Notes: generated by a model not told the origin, from the sequence alone. A DNA stretch of 11,604 nucleotides from an uncultured Peptococcaceae bacterium (GCA_902462325.1 CABQBF010000078.1:1-11604), one strand, 5' to 3'; counted from the stretch's first letter, positions 1 to 7,030 are shown. A program made the numbers and translations.

Positions 1-834
1 CAGACCTCCGGCCTGCCCTTGAAATTACCCTTTGATGGTGAAAAATATTACGGGGATTACAGCAAAATGCTGCCCGGCGCCTGGACGTTGGGCGATATTC
101 TGGAGCAAGAGGGCTACCAGCAGGTGGTGATGATGGGCTCCGACAGCAGCTTTGCCGGTCGCGGCGATTATTTCAGCCAGCATGGCAACTATGAAATTAA
201 CGATTATAACACTGCGCTGGAGGACGGTCGTTTGCCGGCGGATTACCATGAATGGTGGGGCTATGAGGATCGCAAGCTGTTTGAGTATGCCAAGGCAGAA
301 TTACTGCGCCTGGCGGCGTCGGACCAGCCTTTTAACCTGACCATGCTGACGGTGGACACCCACTTTGAGGACGGCTATGTGTGCCCGCTCTGTCCCGATT
401 ATAACAAAGAGCAGTATGCCAACGTCATTCGCTGTTCCAGCCATCAGGTGAGCGAATTTGTCAAATGGATTCAGGAGCAGGACTTTTACGAGAACACCAC
501 CATCGTCATTTCCGGCGACCATCTCAGTATGGACAGCAATTTCTTCAATAAGTTGGACGATGCATACGACCGGCAGGTGTATAACTGCATCATCAATCCG
601 GCGGTGGAAAATCCTACAGCCTACACCAAAAACCGCCTGTTTACCACACTGGACATGTTCCCGACCACACTGGCTGCTTTAGGCGTTACCTTCGCGGGGG
701 ACAGGCTGGCTTTGGGCACCAATTTATTTTCCGGTGTACCCACGCTGGCAGAAGAGATGGGCTTGGACGAGCTGAGCGAGCAATTGTCCCGCAATTCCAA
801 TTATTATAATTATCATTTCCTGTATACCAATTAA
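1..834 (+). CDS. LtaS/MdoB-type phosphoglycerol transferase, C-terminal part (5' truncated)
   Basis: The reading frame is open from base 1, so the start and the upstream part (normally membrane helices and the catalytic Thr) lie outside the window. About 277 residues are visible. They match the extracellular sulfatase-fold domain of lipoteichoic acid synthase and MdoB-like enzymes, which move glycerol phosphate from phosphatidylglycerol to an acceptor on the outer face of the membrane. Counting from the TTG codon at base 19, His115 in TVDTHFEDG and Asp167-His168 in ISGDHLSMD correspond to the substrate and metal-binding residues of LtaS. The segment NRLFTTLDMFPTTLAALG (about 205-222) is the usual C-terminal sulfatase motif. 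A Cys pair (VCPLCP) follows the first His. The acceptor cannot be told from sequence: it could be teichoic acid, glycan or another polymer. The family call is firm and the exact substrate is not. Confidence 0.88.
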   Translation, partial: QTSGLPLKLPFDGEKYYGDYSKMLPGAWTLGDILEQEGYQQVVMMGSDSSFAGRGDYFSQHGNYEINDYNTALEDGRLPADYHEWWGYEDRKLFEYAKAELLRLAASDQPFNLTMLTVDTHFEDGYVCPLCPDYNKEQYANVIRCSSHQVSEFVKWIQEQDFYENTTIVISGDHLSMDSNFFNKLDDAYDRQVYNCIINPAVENPTAYTKNRLFTTLDMFPTTLAALGVTFAGDRLALGTNLFSGVPTLAEEMGLDELSEQLSRNSNYYNYHFLYTN

Positions 835-896
835 AGAAATATAATCCTATACAAACAGTAAAATAAAAGCAATCACAGAAAGACGACAACAGGACA

Positions 897-948
897 ACAG
901 GCTGTCGCAGCGAGCAGAATAAACGCTTGCTGCGGCAGCCTGTTTTTC
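897..948 (+). terminator. Rho-independent terminator after the phosphoglycerol transferase
   Basis: A 19-base-pair stem joins 897-915 and 925-943 (ACAGGCTG... / ...CAGCCTGT) with two G-U wobbles and a 9-base loop. It is followed by a T-run at 943-947. It lies 63 bases after the stop codon of the upstream gene, as expected for its transcript end. Confidence 0.88.
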
Positions 949-973
949 GTATTATTAAAAAAATCTGAAAAAC

Positions 974-1004
974 AAAATCACCGCCTGGGCGGGGCGGTGA
1001 TTTT
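974..1004. terminator. Second hairpin, possible backup or bidirectional terminator
   Basis: A perfect 12-bp inverted repeat, AAAATCACCGCC (974-985) and GGCGGTGATTTT (993-1004), has a 7-base GC-rich loop. A-tract on one side and T-tract on the other give it terminator shape on either strand, although no minus-strand gene ends here. It begins only 26 bases after the first terminator, so it may be a backup stop or a 5' leader element of the protease transcript. The remaining stretch 1005-1252 holds a palindrome and a tiny open frame, listed separately; I found no convincing promoter in it. Confidence 0.5.
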
Positions 1005-1036
1005 CAAAAGAAAAGGTAAAAATGTTGGAGGGAACA

Positions 1037-1053
1037 ATGAATAACTTATTCAT
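1037..1053. promoter_or_regulatory. 17-base palindrome upstream of protease gene (possible operator)
   Basis: ATGAATAA-C-TTATTCAT is a perfect 8-bp inverted repeat around a single central base, in an AT-rich stretch about 200 bases upstream of the protease start. Its size and symmetry fit a dimeric repressor site, but no clear -35/-10 pair overlaps it. It could also be chance in AT-rich DNA. Confidence 0.25.
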
Positions 1054-1105
1054 GTTCTGTAACTGTATTATACAATATTTGTCCCTTTTATGTGTCAGCA
1101 AATAG
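1037..1105 (+). CDS. Possible 22-residue leader peptide (weak)
   Basis: ATG at 1037 is preceded by GGAGGG (1027-1032) at a suitable 4-base gap. It opens a 22-codon frame ending in TAG at 1103-1105. The peptide is hydrophobic and Cys-rich (MNNLFMFCNC... ...LLCVSK). The ribosome site is the only positive evidence, and frames this short arise often by chance. The start codon sits at the edge of the 1037-1053 palindrome. If real, it could be a leader peptide or small membrane peptide upstream of the protease gene. No family is recognised. Confidence 0.15.
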   Translation: MNNLFMFCNCIIQYLSLLCVSK

Positions 1106-1252
1106 TTACAACAACATTAAGAAAGCTTGAGAATTTTTTGGGGAATGTCAGGAAGCAACCGATTTCGCCAAGAAGTTACAAAAAGTCGGTAAAGGGTTCC
1201 ATTCATTTTTGTGGAAGTGGATAGGAGAAACTTTTTGACGGAGGCGAGTCAG

Positions 1253-3112
1253 ATGCAAAAACGGGGATTGATTGTGCTGCTGTGTCTGCTTTTGGTGGCC
1301 GGTGCCGCCAGCGACCGCTACAATGGCAAGGCAGCCCACAGCAATACACAAGATGGCATTACCGTAACAGCACCCTTTAATCCGCAGTATACATCCAACC
1401 AGGAGCCGCAGAGCAGCGTAGATACAGTGGCGGAGCTATGCGGCATCAGTCAGTTCCAGAAACTTTACCATACCAGCGGTGCAGGCCAACACATTGCGCT
1501 AATTGACAGCGGTGTTGATTTGAGTCATGAAGCATTTCAAAAAAATGAGAATGGGCAGGAGAAGGTGGCCCTTTATCGGGACTTTACCCAGGAAGGGTTG
1601 CTCTATACGCAGGCGGTGTCCTGTTACGGTGATAAAGTAGCCGCCAGTGGCACCATCTATCACATCGGCCATATTCCCAACAGTGCGCAGCAGTACCGGC
1701 TAACCTTTTTAGAGCTGGGCGAGCTGCAGCCCAAGCTGTTCCCGGCCAGTGAGCAGCGCATGGCGGTGCTGGTGGTAGCCAGCGCCCAACAATATGACTG
1801 TGTATATATTGACACCAACCAAAATTGCGATTTCAGCGATGAGCAGCCGCTGTATTGTTATGAGCAGAAGCCGCAGCATATCACGCTGCACAGCGCAGGC
1901 TATAATTTGAATTTTGCCTTAACCAGCATAGCCGAGGATGGCAGCCAGCTTCAATTAACGGCAGACACCTTAGGGCACGGCACCTTTCTGGCCGGTCTGA
2001 TAGCGGCCAATGGCACAGCTTATCAGGGGCTTGCACCGCAGGCGCAGCTATATGTATATAAAATATTTGACCGTCAGGGCCAATCGTCGCAAATGCTGTT
2101 GGCACGGGCCATCCGTCAGGCAATTTTAGACGGGGCAGACTGTATCAATTTAAGCCTGAGCATTCCCAAAGAAGAAACCATTTGTACCGAATTGGAGGAA
2201 GTCTTAAATCAGGCTAAATCGGCCAATATTCCGGTGATTGCCGCCGCAGGAAATTATGGGCCCGGCAAAAACACCATTGCCTATCCGGCCAGGGCGCAAA
2301 CAGTGCTGGGGGTGGGCAGCTATGTAGCGCCGGAAATGTACGCGCTGGATAAGGCAGTGCTGCTCAAAGAATCCTTTGTGGCAGATTATAGCGGGCGGGG
2401 ACTGTTAAATGGAGAGTGGTGCCCGTTGGTAGTTGCTCCGGCGGGAATGCTCTCCACCGTGCCCGCCTGGTACGCCCAAGCCTATTTATATGATTATGGC
2501 ACCAGCATTTCCGCAGCAGTGGTAACGGCGGCAGTTGCCCATGTGCAGGAAGCGGCGGCGTACAAAAAACTGTCGTTGTCTACAGAGCAGCTACAGAACC
2601 TGTTGGCAGGCTGGGCCAGGGATTTGGATTTCCCTGCCGCTGAGCAGGGCTACGGCGCACTGAAATTGGGCCACTTGCCGCAAAAAACGGAGAACATTGT
2701 GCAGCGGAGCGGCATACGGGAAGAAACCGTTGTGTACAATTCGGACGATAACCTGACCTGGCAATTTTCTGTGCCGCAGGGTCAAACCCGCTCCTGGTAT
2801 GTGCAGGTGCCGGCAGGCTGCAAAGAGCTTTCCGCTGTGCTGCAAATCGCCCAGCAAACGCCTTTGAACCAGGCGGAACATTTGGTGGCGTTGGGGCGTT
2901 GCCAGCTCAGTTTATATAATCCAGACGGCATTTTGGTAGAGCAGACTCCTTATCTGGGCGCTTCCTACAGCCGGGAAATTATCACCAGCGGCGCAGTGAA
3001 GGCAGCCAAGCCTAAAGCTGGCGTGTGGGAAATTGTAGTCACCTCGGCCGATAATTTAAGCCAGTACAATCATTTTGCAAGCACCGGAACGCTGAAGGCA
3101 GAGCTGAAATAA
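1253..3112 (+). CDS. Secreted S8 family subtilisin-like serine protease
   Basis: A 619-residue serine endopeptidase, predicted exported. I chose ATG 1253 over a GTG at 1211. GGAGG (1240-1244) lies 8 bases upstream, and the protein then begins with a clean signal peptide (MQKRG, hydrophobic LIVLLCLLLVAGAA, likely cleavage near residue 19-20). The subtilase motifs are complete: Asp85 in IALIDSGVD, His242 in GHGTFLAGLIAA, oxyanion Asn334 in AAAGN, and Ser418 in YGTSISAA. The 156 residues between Asp and His are far more than in classical subtilisins. That insert carries an Asp-rich loop, DTNQNCDFSDE (187-197), resembling an EF-hand-like calcium loop. Residues from about 480 onward look like a beta-rich C-terminal domain. 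There is no LPXTG anchor and no obvious transmembrane tail, so it is likely secreted or lipid-free at the surface. The substrate is unknown. The gene is convergent with the next one and appears monocistronic. Confidence 0.93.
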   Translation: MQKRGLIVLLCLLLVAGAASDRYNGKAAHSNTQDGITVTAPFNPQYTSNQEPQSSVDTVAELCGISQFQKLYHTSGAGQHIALIDSGVDLSHEAFQKNENGQEKVALYRDFTQEGLLYTQAVSCYGDKVAASGTIYHIGHIPNSAQQYRLTFLELGELQPKLFPASEQRMAVLVVASAQQYDCVYIDTNQNCDFSDEQPLYCYEQKPQHITLHSAGYNLNFALTSIAEDGSQLQLTADTLGHGTFLAGLIAANGTAYQGLAPQAQLYVYKIFDRQGQSSQMLLARAIRQAILDGADCINLSLSIPKEETICTELEEVLNQAKSANIPVIAAAGNYGPGKNTIAYPARAQTVLGVGSYVAPEMYALDKAVLLKESFVADYSGRGLLNGEWCPLVVAPAGMLSTVPAWYAQAYLYDYGTSISAAVVTAAVAHVQEAAAYKKLSLSTEQLQNLLAGWARDLDFPAAEQGYGALKLGHLPQKTENIVQRSGIREETVVYNSDDNLTWQFSVPQGQTRSWYVQVPAGCKELSAVLQIAQQTPLNQAEHLVALGRCQLSLYNPDGILVEQTPYLGASYSREIITSGAVKAAKPKAGVWEIVVTSADNLSQYNHFASTGTLKAELK

Positions 3113-3122
3113 CCTGAGCATA

Positions 3123-3162
3123 GCAAAGGCCCTTTTTCGTTGTTTGGGAGAAGGGCCTTTGC
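3123..3162. terminator. Hairpin between convergent genes
   Basis: A perfect 12-bp inverted repeat, GCAAAGGCCCTT (3123-3134) and AAGGGCCTTTGC (3151-3162), has a 16-base loop. It fills most of the 61-base gap between the protease and the minus-strand flavoprotein. No T-run follows the stem on either strand, so it is a weak or non-canonical bidirectional terminator. Confidence 0.6.
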
Positions 3163-3173
3163 CGTATAAAGTC

Positions 3174-4820
3174 TTAGTTGTTTACATTACAATACATTTC
3201 GTAACCGCCGCACAGGCTTTTGCAGGTAAAGCCGTTTTGCATCAGAATGCGGCAGCCGATATAGCTGCGCAGTCCAGCCAAGCAGGTGACATAAACCGGT
3301 TTGGATTTATCCAGCTTGTCCAGATTATCCCGCAGCGAATCCAGCGGAATATTGATGAAATTGGGGATGTGGCTCTTGCCGTATTCCTTGATGGTGCGCA
3401 CGTCCAGCAGCGTCACCTCGTCTGGATTTAAGTCGGCAATGTCGTGATAATGGAACACATCAATTTTGCCGGTCAAAATATTTTCGGCAGCCAGTCCGGC
3501 AATGTTGACCGGATCTTTGGCCGATGAGAACGGCGGCGCATAGCAAAGTTCCAGATGAACCAAATCATACATGGTCATATTGGCGCGAATGGCAGTCGCC
3601 AACACATCGCACCGTTTGTCCACCCCGTCCTTGCCAAATAATTGTGCGCCTAAAATGCGGCCCGTATCCTTGGTGAAAATGACCTTCATGCTGATTTCAC
3701 AGGCGTTGGGATAATAGGAGGCGTGGGACATCGGGAACACAAACACCTTTTCATAGTCAAAGCCTGCTGCTTTGGCGGCATATTCGGTTAAACCGGTGCC
3801 AGCCACCGTCTGCTCAAAGCATTTTAGAATGGCCGTCCCCTGTGTGCCTTGATACACGCTGTTTAACCCAGCAATATTATCGGCCACAATACGGCCTTGC
3901 CGGTTGGCCGGTCCAGCCAATGGAATATGGGCCTTTAAGCCGCTGACAAAATGGGTTACCTCAATGGCGTCGCCCAACGCATAAATGTCGGCATTGCTGG
4001 TGCGCAGATGTTCGTCCACCTGAATGCAGCCCTTAGCCGATAACGCCAGCCCTGCCTGACGGGCCAAACCGCTTTCCGGCGCTACACCGATGGCCAGAAT
4101 GAGCATATCGGCGCAATAGGTTTGTCCTTCCGCCGTGTGAACGCAAACAATACTGCCTTGCTGCTCAACCGCTGTCACTTCCTGATTAAAGTACAAATGA
4201 ACGCCCTGTTTTTTCAGCTCCTTATGCACCAGACAAGCCATATCAAAATCCAACGTGCTGCGTAGTACCTGCTCGCACCGTTCCAGCAGCGTAACATCCA
4301 TACCGGCCCGGCGCAGGTTTTCAATCATTTCCAGACCGATATAGCCGCCGCCGATGACCAAAGCCGATTTGCTTTGATTGACAGTGATGTAGTCTTTAAT
4401 TTTGTAGGTGTCGGGAATGTTGCGCAGCGTGAAGATGCGGTCGCTGTCTGCCGGTACAAAGGCTGGACGGATTGGTTCGGCGCCGGGCGATAAAACCAGC
4501 TTGTCATAGGACTCTTCATAGCAGTCTCCAGTGCGCAGATTTTTCACCGTAACCGTTTTTTTGTCGGGATGAATGGCTACAGCCTCGGAAAATACCCGCA
4601 CTTCCACCCGAAAACGGGCGTCAAAGCTCTGGGGCGTTTGCAGCACCAGATATTCCTTTTTGGTAATCACATCGCCGATATAATAGGGCAGGCCGCAGTT
4701 GGCGAAAGAAATATATTCGCCTCGTTCCAGAATGATAATCTCCGCCTGTTCGTCCAACCGGCGCAGACGGGCCGCCACAGAAGCGCCGCCAGCCACGCCG
4801 CCGATAATCAAAGTTTTCAT
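3174..4820 (-). CDS. CoA-disulfide reductase / NADH oxidase-type flavoprotein with rhodanese domain
   Basis: A 548-residue FAD-dependent pyridine nucleotide-disulfide oxidoreductase with a C-terminal rhodanese domain. Related CoADR-RHD enzymes reduce CoA disulfide, CoA persulfide or polysulfide with NAD(P)H. The start is ATG at 4820, with GGAGG 7 bases upstream. The N-terminal FAD fold is IIGGVAGGASVAARLRR (5-21). Cys42 in FANCGLPYY is the single redox Cys that defines this group. The NAD(P)H fold is VIGGGYIGLEM (155-165), and the second FAD motif is ALGDAIE (281-287). Tyr369/370 (HASYYP) and Tyr427 (CYAPP) match the conserved dimer-interface tyrosines. The rhodanese part starts near 460 (LLDVRTIKEYGKSHIPN), with active-site Cys513 in VTCLAGLRSY. 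Simple NADH oxidase or polysulfide reductase activity is possible. Sequence does not decide which activity dominates. Confidence 0.92.
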   Translation of the reverse strand: MKTLIIGGVAGGASVAARLRRLDEQAEIIILERGEYISFANCGLPYYIGDVITKKEYLVLQTPQSFDARFRVEVRVFSEAVAIHPDKKTVTVKNLRTGDCYEESYDKLVLSPGAEPIRPAFVPADSDRIFTLRNIPDTYKIKDYITVNQSKSALVIGGGYIGLEMIENLRRAGMDVTLLERCEQVLRSTLDFDMACLVHKELKKQGVHLYFNQEVTAVEQQGSIVCVHTAEGQTYCADMLILAIGVAPESGLARQAGLALSAKGCIQVDEHLRTSNADIYALGDAIEVTHFVSGLKAHIPLAGPANRQGRIVADNIAGLNSVYQGTQGTAILKCFEQTVAGTGLTEYAAKAAGFDYEKVFVFPMSHASYYPNACEISMKVIFTKDTGRILGAQLFGKDGVDKRCDVLATAIRANMTMYDLVHLELCYAPPFSSAKDPVNIAGLAAENILTGKIDVFHYHDIADLNPDEVTLLDVRTIKEYGKSHIPNFINIPLDSLRDNLDKLDKSKPVYVTCLAGLRSYIGCRILMQNGFTCKSLCGGYEMYCNVNN

Positions 4821-4924
4821 ACAAAAACCTCCGCTCTCATTTAATCGTTGCCTATCCGTACAGGACAGGAAAAAGATATCCTGAAAATATTTTAACAAAA
4901 TTATAGAAAAAAGCAAAGACAAAA

Positions 4925-4953
4925 AGGACAAGAGAAAAAATATGTGGTATAAT
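4925..4953 (+). promoter_or_regulatory. Extended -10 promoter for the aldolase-transaldolase operon
   Basis: A perfect -10 TATAAT (4948-4953) is preceded by TGG, giving the extended TGnTATAAT form. A 17-base gap separates it from AGGACA (4925-4930), which matches TTGACA at 4 of 6 bases. Transcription would start near 4960, leaving a leader of about 78 bases before ATG 5038. A minus-strand TATAAT also occurs at 4905-4900, pointing at the divergent flavoprotein gene, but it has no acceptable -35 and is not listed separately. Confidence 0.75.
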
Positions 4954-5037
4954 TACCGTTACAGACAAAATCATGCAGCGTTTATTCCCATTGCGGGATA
5001 AAAATATGAGATGATTTATTTTTAAGGAGGAGCAAAT

Positions 5038-5979
5038 ATGCCATTGGTAACAACGACAGAAATGTTTAAAAAGGCCTACGAAGGCGGCTATGCGGTAGGA
5101 GCCTTCAACGTGAATAATATGGAATTGGTGCAGGGCATCACCGAAGCAGCCGGAGAGCTCAATTCTCCGCTGATCTTGCAGGTGTCGGCCGGCGCTAGAA
5201 AATATGCCAACCACACCTATCTGGTGAAGCTGGTGGAAGCGGCTTTACAGGAACAGAGCCATATTCCCATCGCGCTGCATTTAGATCACGGTGCCGATTT
5301 TGAGATCTGCAAAGCCTGTATCGACGGCGGCTTCACCTCCGTTATGATTGACGGTTCCCATCATTCCTTTGAGGACAACATTGCATTGACCAAACAGGTG
5401 GTAGAATATGCCCATGCTCACGGCGTAGTGGTGGAAGGCGAATTGGGCCAACTGGCCGGTATTGAAGATGATGTGAACGTCAACGCGGAAGACGCCAAAT
5501 ATACCCAGCCCGATCAGGTTGAAGAATTTGTCAGCCGCACAGGTGTCGATTCATTGGCCATTGCCATCGGTACCAGCCACGGCGCCTTTAAGTTTAAACC
5601 CGGTCAGAAGCCAATGCTGCGGTTTGACATTTTAGAAGAAATTGAAAAACGGCTGCCGGGCTTTCCTATCGTGCTGCACGGCGCATCCAGCGTTTCCCAG
5701 GAATATGTGAAAATCATTCAGGCCAACGGCGGCAATTTAGCCGACGCCATCGGCATTCCAGAAGATATGCTGCGTCAGGCTGCCAAAAGCGCTGTCTGCA
5801 AAATAAATATCGACTCCGACCTGCGTTTGGCTATGACAGCCGGTGTGCGGGAAGTGCTGTTCCAGAAACCGGAAGTCTTTGACCCAAGAGAATATTTAAA
5901 AGTAGGCCGGGCAAATGTGAAAGCGGTTGTGGCCCATAAAATTAAAAATGTGCTGGGTTCGGAAGGAAAAGCGCTGTAA
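5038..5979 (+). CDS. fba: Class II fructose-1,6-bisphosphate aldolase
   Basis: A 313-residue, zinc-dependent cytosolic enzyme. It cleaves fructose 1,6-bisphosphate to dihydroxyacetone phosphate and glyceraldehyde 3-phosphate in glycolysis and runs the reverse reaction in gluconeogenesis. The start is fixed by AAGGAGG at 5024-5030, 7 bases before ATG. Visible class II signatures are LHLDHG, with catalytic Asp83 and zinc ligand His84; GELGQLAG (134-141); GTSHGAFKF, with zinc ligand His181; VLHGASS, with zinc ligand His214; and the phosphate-binding KINIDSD (255-261). The length fits the shorter class II type. The transaldolase gene follows after 36 bases, so the two form an operon. A small hairpin (4981-5002, with one bulge) lies in the leader and could modulate expression, but it is weak. 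Identification is very secure; tagatose-bisphosphate aldolase is the only close alternative. Confidence 0.96.
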   Translation: MPLVTTTEMFKKAYEGGYAVGAFNVNNMELVQGITEAAGELNSPLILQVSAGARKYANHTYLVKLVEAALQEQSHIPIALHLDHGADFEICKACIDGGFTSVMIDGSHHSFEDNIALTKQVVEYAHAHGVVVEGELGQLAGIEDDVNVNAEDAKYTQPDQVEEFVSRTGVDSLAIAIGTSHGAFKFKPGQKPMLRFDILEEIEKRLPGFPIVLHGASSVSQEYVKIIQANGGNLADAIGIPEDMLRQAAKSAVCKINIDSDLRLAMTAGVREVLFQKPEVFDPREYLKVGRANVKAVVAHKIKNVLGSEGKAL

Positions 5980-6015
5980 CAAGCAAGTCTGTAAAAAATC
6001 AGTGGAGGAAAGACC

Positions 6016-6660
6016 ATGAAATTATTTTTGGATACAGCCAATCAGGCTGAAGTAGAAGAAGCTGTAAAAATGGGCGTTATCAGCGGCGTAACCACCAATC
6101 CGTCCTTAGTGGCCAAGGAAGGCGGCGACTATCTGGAACGGGTCAAATATTTCTGTGACTTGGTAGGCGGCCCCATCAGCGTAGAAGTGCTCTCCAGCGA
6201 CGCCGAAGGCATGCTGCGGGAAGCGCGGGAGCTGGCCGCATTGCATGAAAATATCGTGATTAAGCTGCCAATCACAGCGGAAAGCTTGGGTGTGATGAAA
6301 CAGTTAAAAGCAGAAGGCATCAAAACCAATGCGACCCTGTGCTTTTCCGCCAATCAGGCTATTTTAGCCGCACGGGCCGGCGCTTCCTTTGTCAGCCCCT
6401 TTGTTGGCCGTTTGAACGACATCGGTCAAGACGGTATGGTGCTCATCGAAGAAATCAAAACCATTTACGATAACTTCGGCTATGACACAGAAATTATCGT
6501 AGCCAGCGTGCGCAGCCCACGGCAGGTGACCGACGCAGCCTTAATCGGCGCCGACATCGCCACCATCCCCTTTAAAATTCTGAAACAAATGGTTTCCCAC
6601 CCGCAAACCGATTTGGGAATTGCCAAATTTGAAGCCGACTGGGCAAAACGGAATAACTAA
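6016..6660 (+). CDS. tal: Small (TalC/FSA-family) transaldolase
   Basis: A 214-residue class I aldolase of the compact transaldolase family. It transfers a dihydroxyacetone unit between sugar phosphates in the non-oxidative pentose phosphate pathway. GGAGG at 6004-6008 sits 7 bases before ATG. Lys83 in IVIKLPIT is the Schiff-base lysine. Motifs GVTTNPSL (24-31), TNATLCFS (104-111), SPFVGRL (127-133) and the C-terminal AKFEADW are present. Against remembered E. coli FSA, the position of FSA Tyr131 is Phe129 here (SPF rather than APY). The position of FSA Gln59 is Glu57 (SVEV). Both are the states seen in true transaldolases, which favours transaldolase over fructose-6-phosphate aldolase. The pairing with aldolase supports a central-carbon role. 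Confidence 0.93.
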   Translation: MKLFLDTANQAEVEEAVKMGVISGVTTNPSLVAKEGGDYLERVKYFCDLVGGPISVEVLSSDAEGMLREARELAALHENIVIKLPITAESLGVMKQLKAEGIKTNATLCFSANQAILAARAGASFVSPFVGRLNDIGQDGMVLIEEIKTIYDNFGYDTEIIVASVRSPRQVTDAALIGADIATIPFKILKQMVSHPQTDLGIAKFEADWAKRNN

Positions 6661-6858
6661 GGCGTTTTATAGCGCTCTGCCGCCCTTTTATGGAGTTCGT
6701 ATTCCTGACGTCTTCCTAAAAATTTCGGCAGTCAATCTGGCCCGCGGACAGCTTTCAGCGCATTCGCACAAAAACCGTGCTTCATTCGCGCTAGCGGCGG
6801 CTGTCCCTGCACGTAGAGAATACAAAAGGGCACAAAGCATTCGCGCCGCCTTATGGGT
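6661..6858. repeat. Foldback region I: nested imperfect inverted repeats, no gene
   Basis: First half of a 494-base gene-free interval. Paired segments, from outside in, are: GCCCTTTT 6682-6689 with AAAAGGGC 6824-6831; GTATTC 6699-6704 with GAATAC 6818-6823; ACGT 6708-6711 with ACGT 6811-6814; GCAG 6728-6731 with CTGC 6807-6810; GGACAGC 6746-6752 with GCTGTCC 6800-6806; GCGC 6758-6761 with GCGC 6788-6791; and GCAC 6766-6769 with GTGC 6777-6780. All nest in order, so the region can fold into one long arm with bulges. It could be a miniature repeat element or a structured RNA. No open frame here resembles a protein, and no clear terminator for the upstream operon is seen. Confidence 0.5.
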
Positions 6859-6859
6859 T

Positions 6860-7030
6860 AAAAAACTCCCAGCTACCTTCGCCCAAATTTCGACTTAAGG
6901 CACACAGAACCGCAGACTGTGCAAAGCGTGACGGACAGCGCAGCAAGTCCGGCAAAGCTGCACAGTCCAGAGTATGTGCGAATGCCCGACGCTTTTCTGG
7001 TCGGGTACGGAGGGATAGGCGAAGGGTAGC
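6860..7030 (-). ncRNA. Foldback region II: possible minus-strand structured RNA or dispersed repeat
   Basis: GCTACCTTCGCC (6872-6883) pairs with GGCGAAGGGTAGC (7018-7030), 12 bp with one bulged G. It encloses two arms. Arm one is GCACA 6900-6904 / TGTGC 6975-6979, then GACTGTGCA 6915-6923 / TGCACAGTC 6959-6967, then CGGAC 6932-6936 / GTCCG 6947-6951. Arm two is CCCGAC 6985-6990 / GTCGGG 7000-7005. Read on the minus strand, the closing stem is followed within a few bases by TTTTTT, as at the end of a transcript. No matching minus-strand promoter is convincing, and plus-strand T-runs are absent. It may instead be a DNA repeat. No known RNA family is recognised. Confidence 0.35.

Noticed and set aside
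3144..3431. 95-codon plus-strand open frame
   Set aside because: Antisense to the rhodanese end of the flavoprotein gene, which has clear motifs on the other strand; starts inside the intergenic hairpin.
4900..4905. Minus-strand TATAAT upstream of the CoA-disulfide reductase gene
   Set aside because: No -35 at 16-18 bases and no extended TGn; in an AT-rich stretch a lone hexamer is weak evidence.
4852..5214. 120-codon minus-strand open frame across the divergent promoter region
   Set aside because: Overlaps the start of fba and the promoter; low-complexity Phe/Ile-rich tail reflects AT-rich DNA.
6659..6690. GGCG...CGCC followed by CTTTTA just after the transaldolase stop as a terminator
   Set aside because: Only 4 bp of stem with a 16-base loop and a short T-run; the CCCTTTT is better used in the longer foldback pairing.
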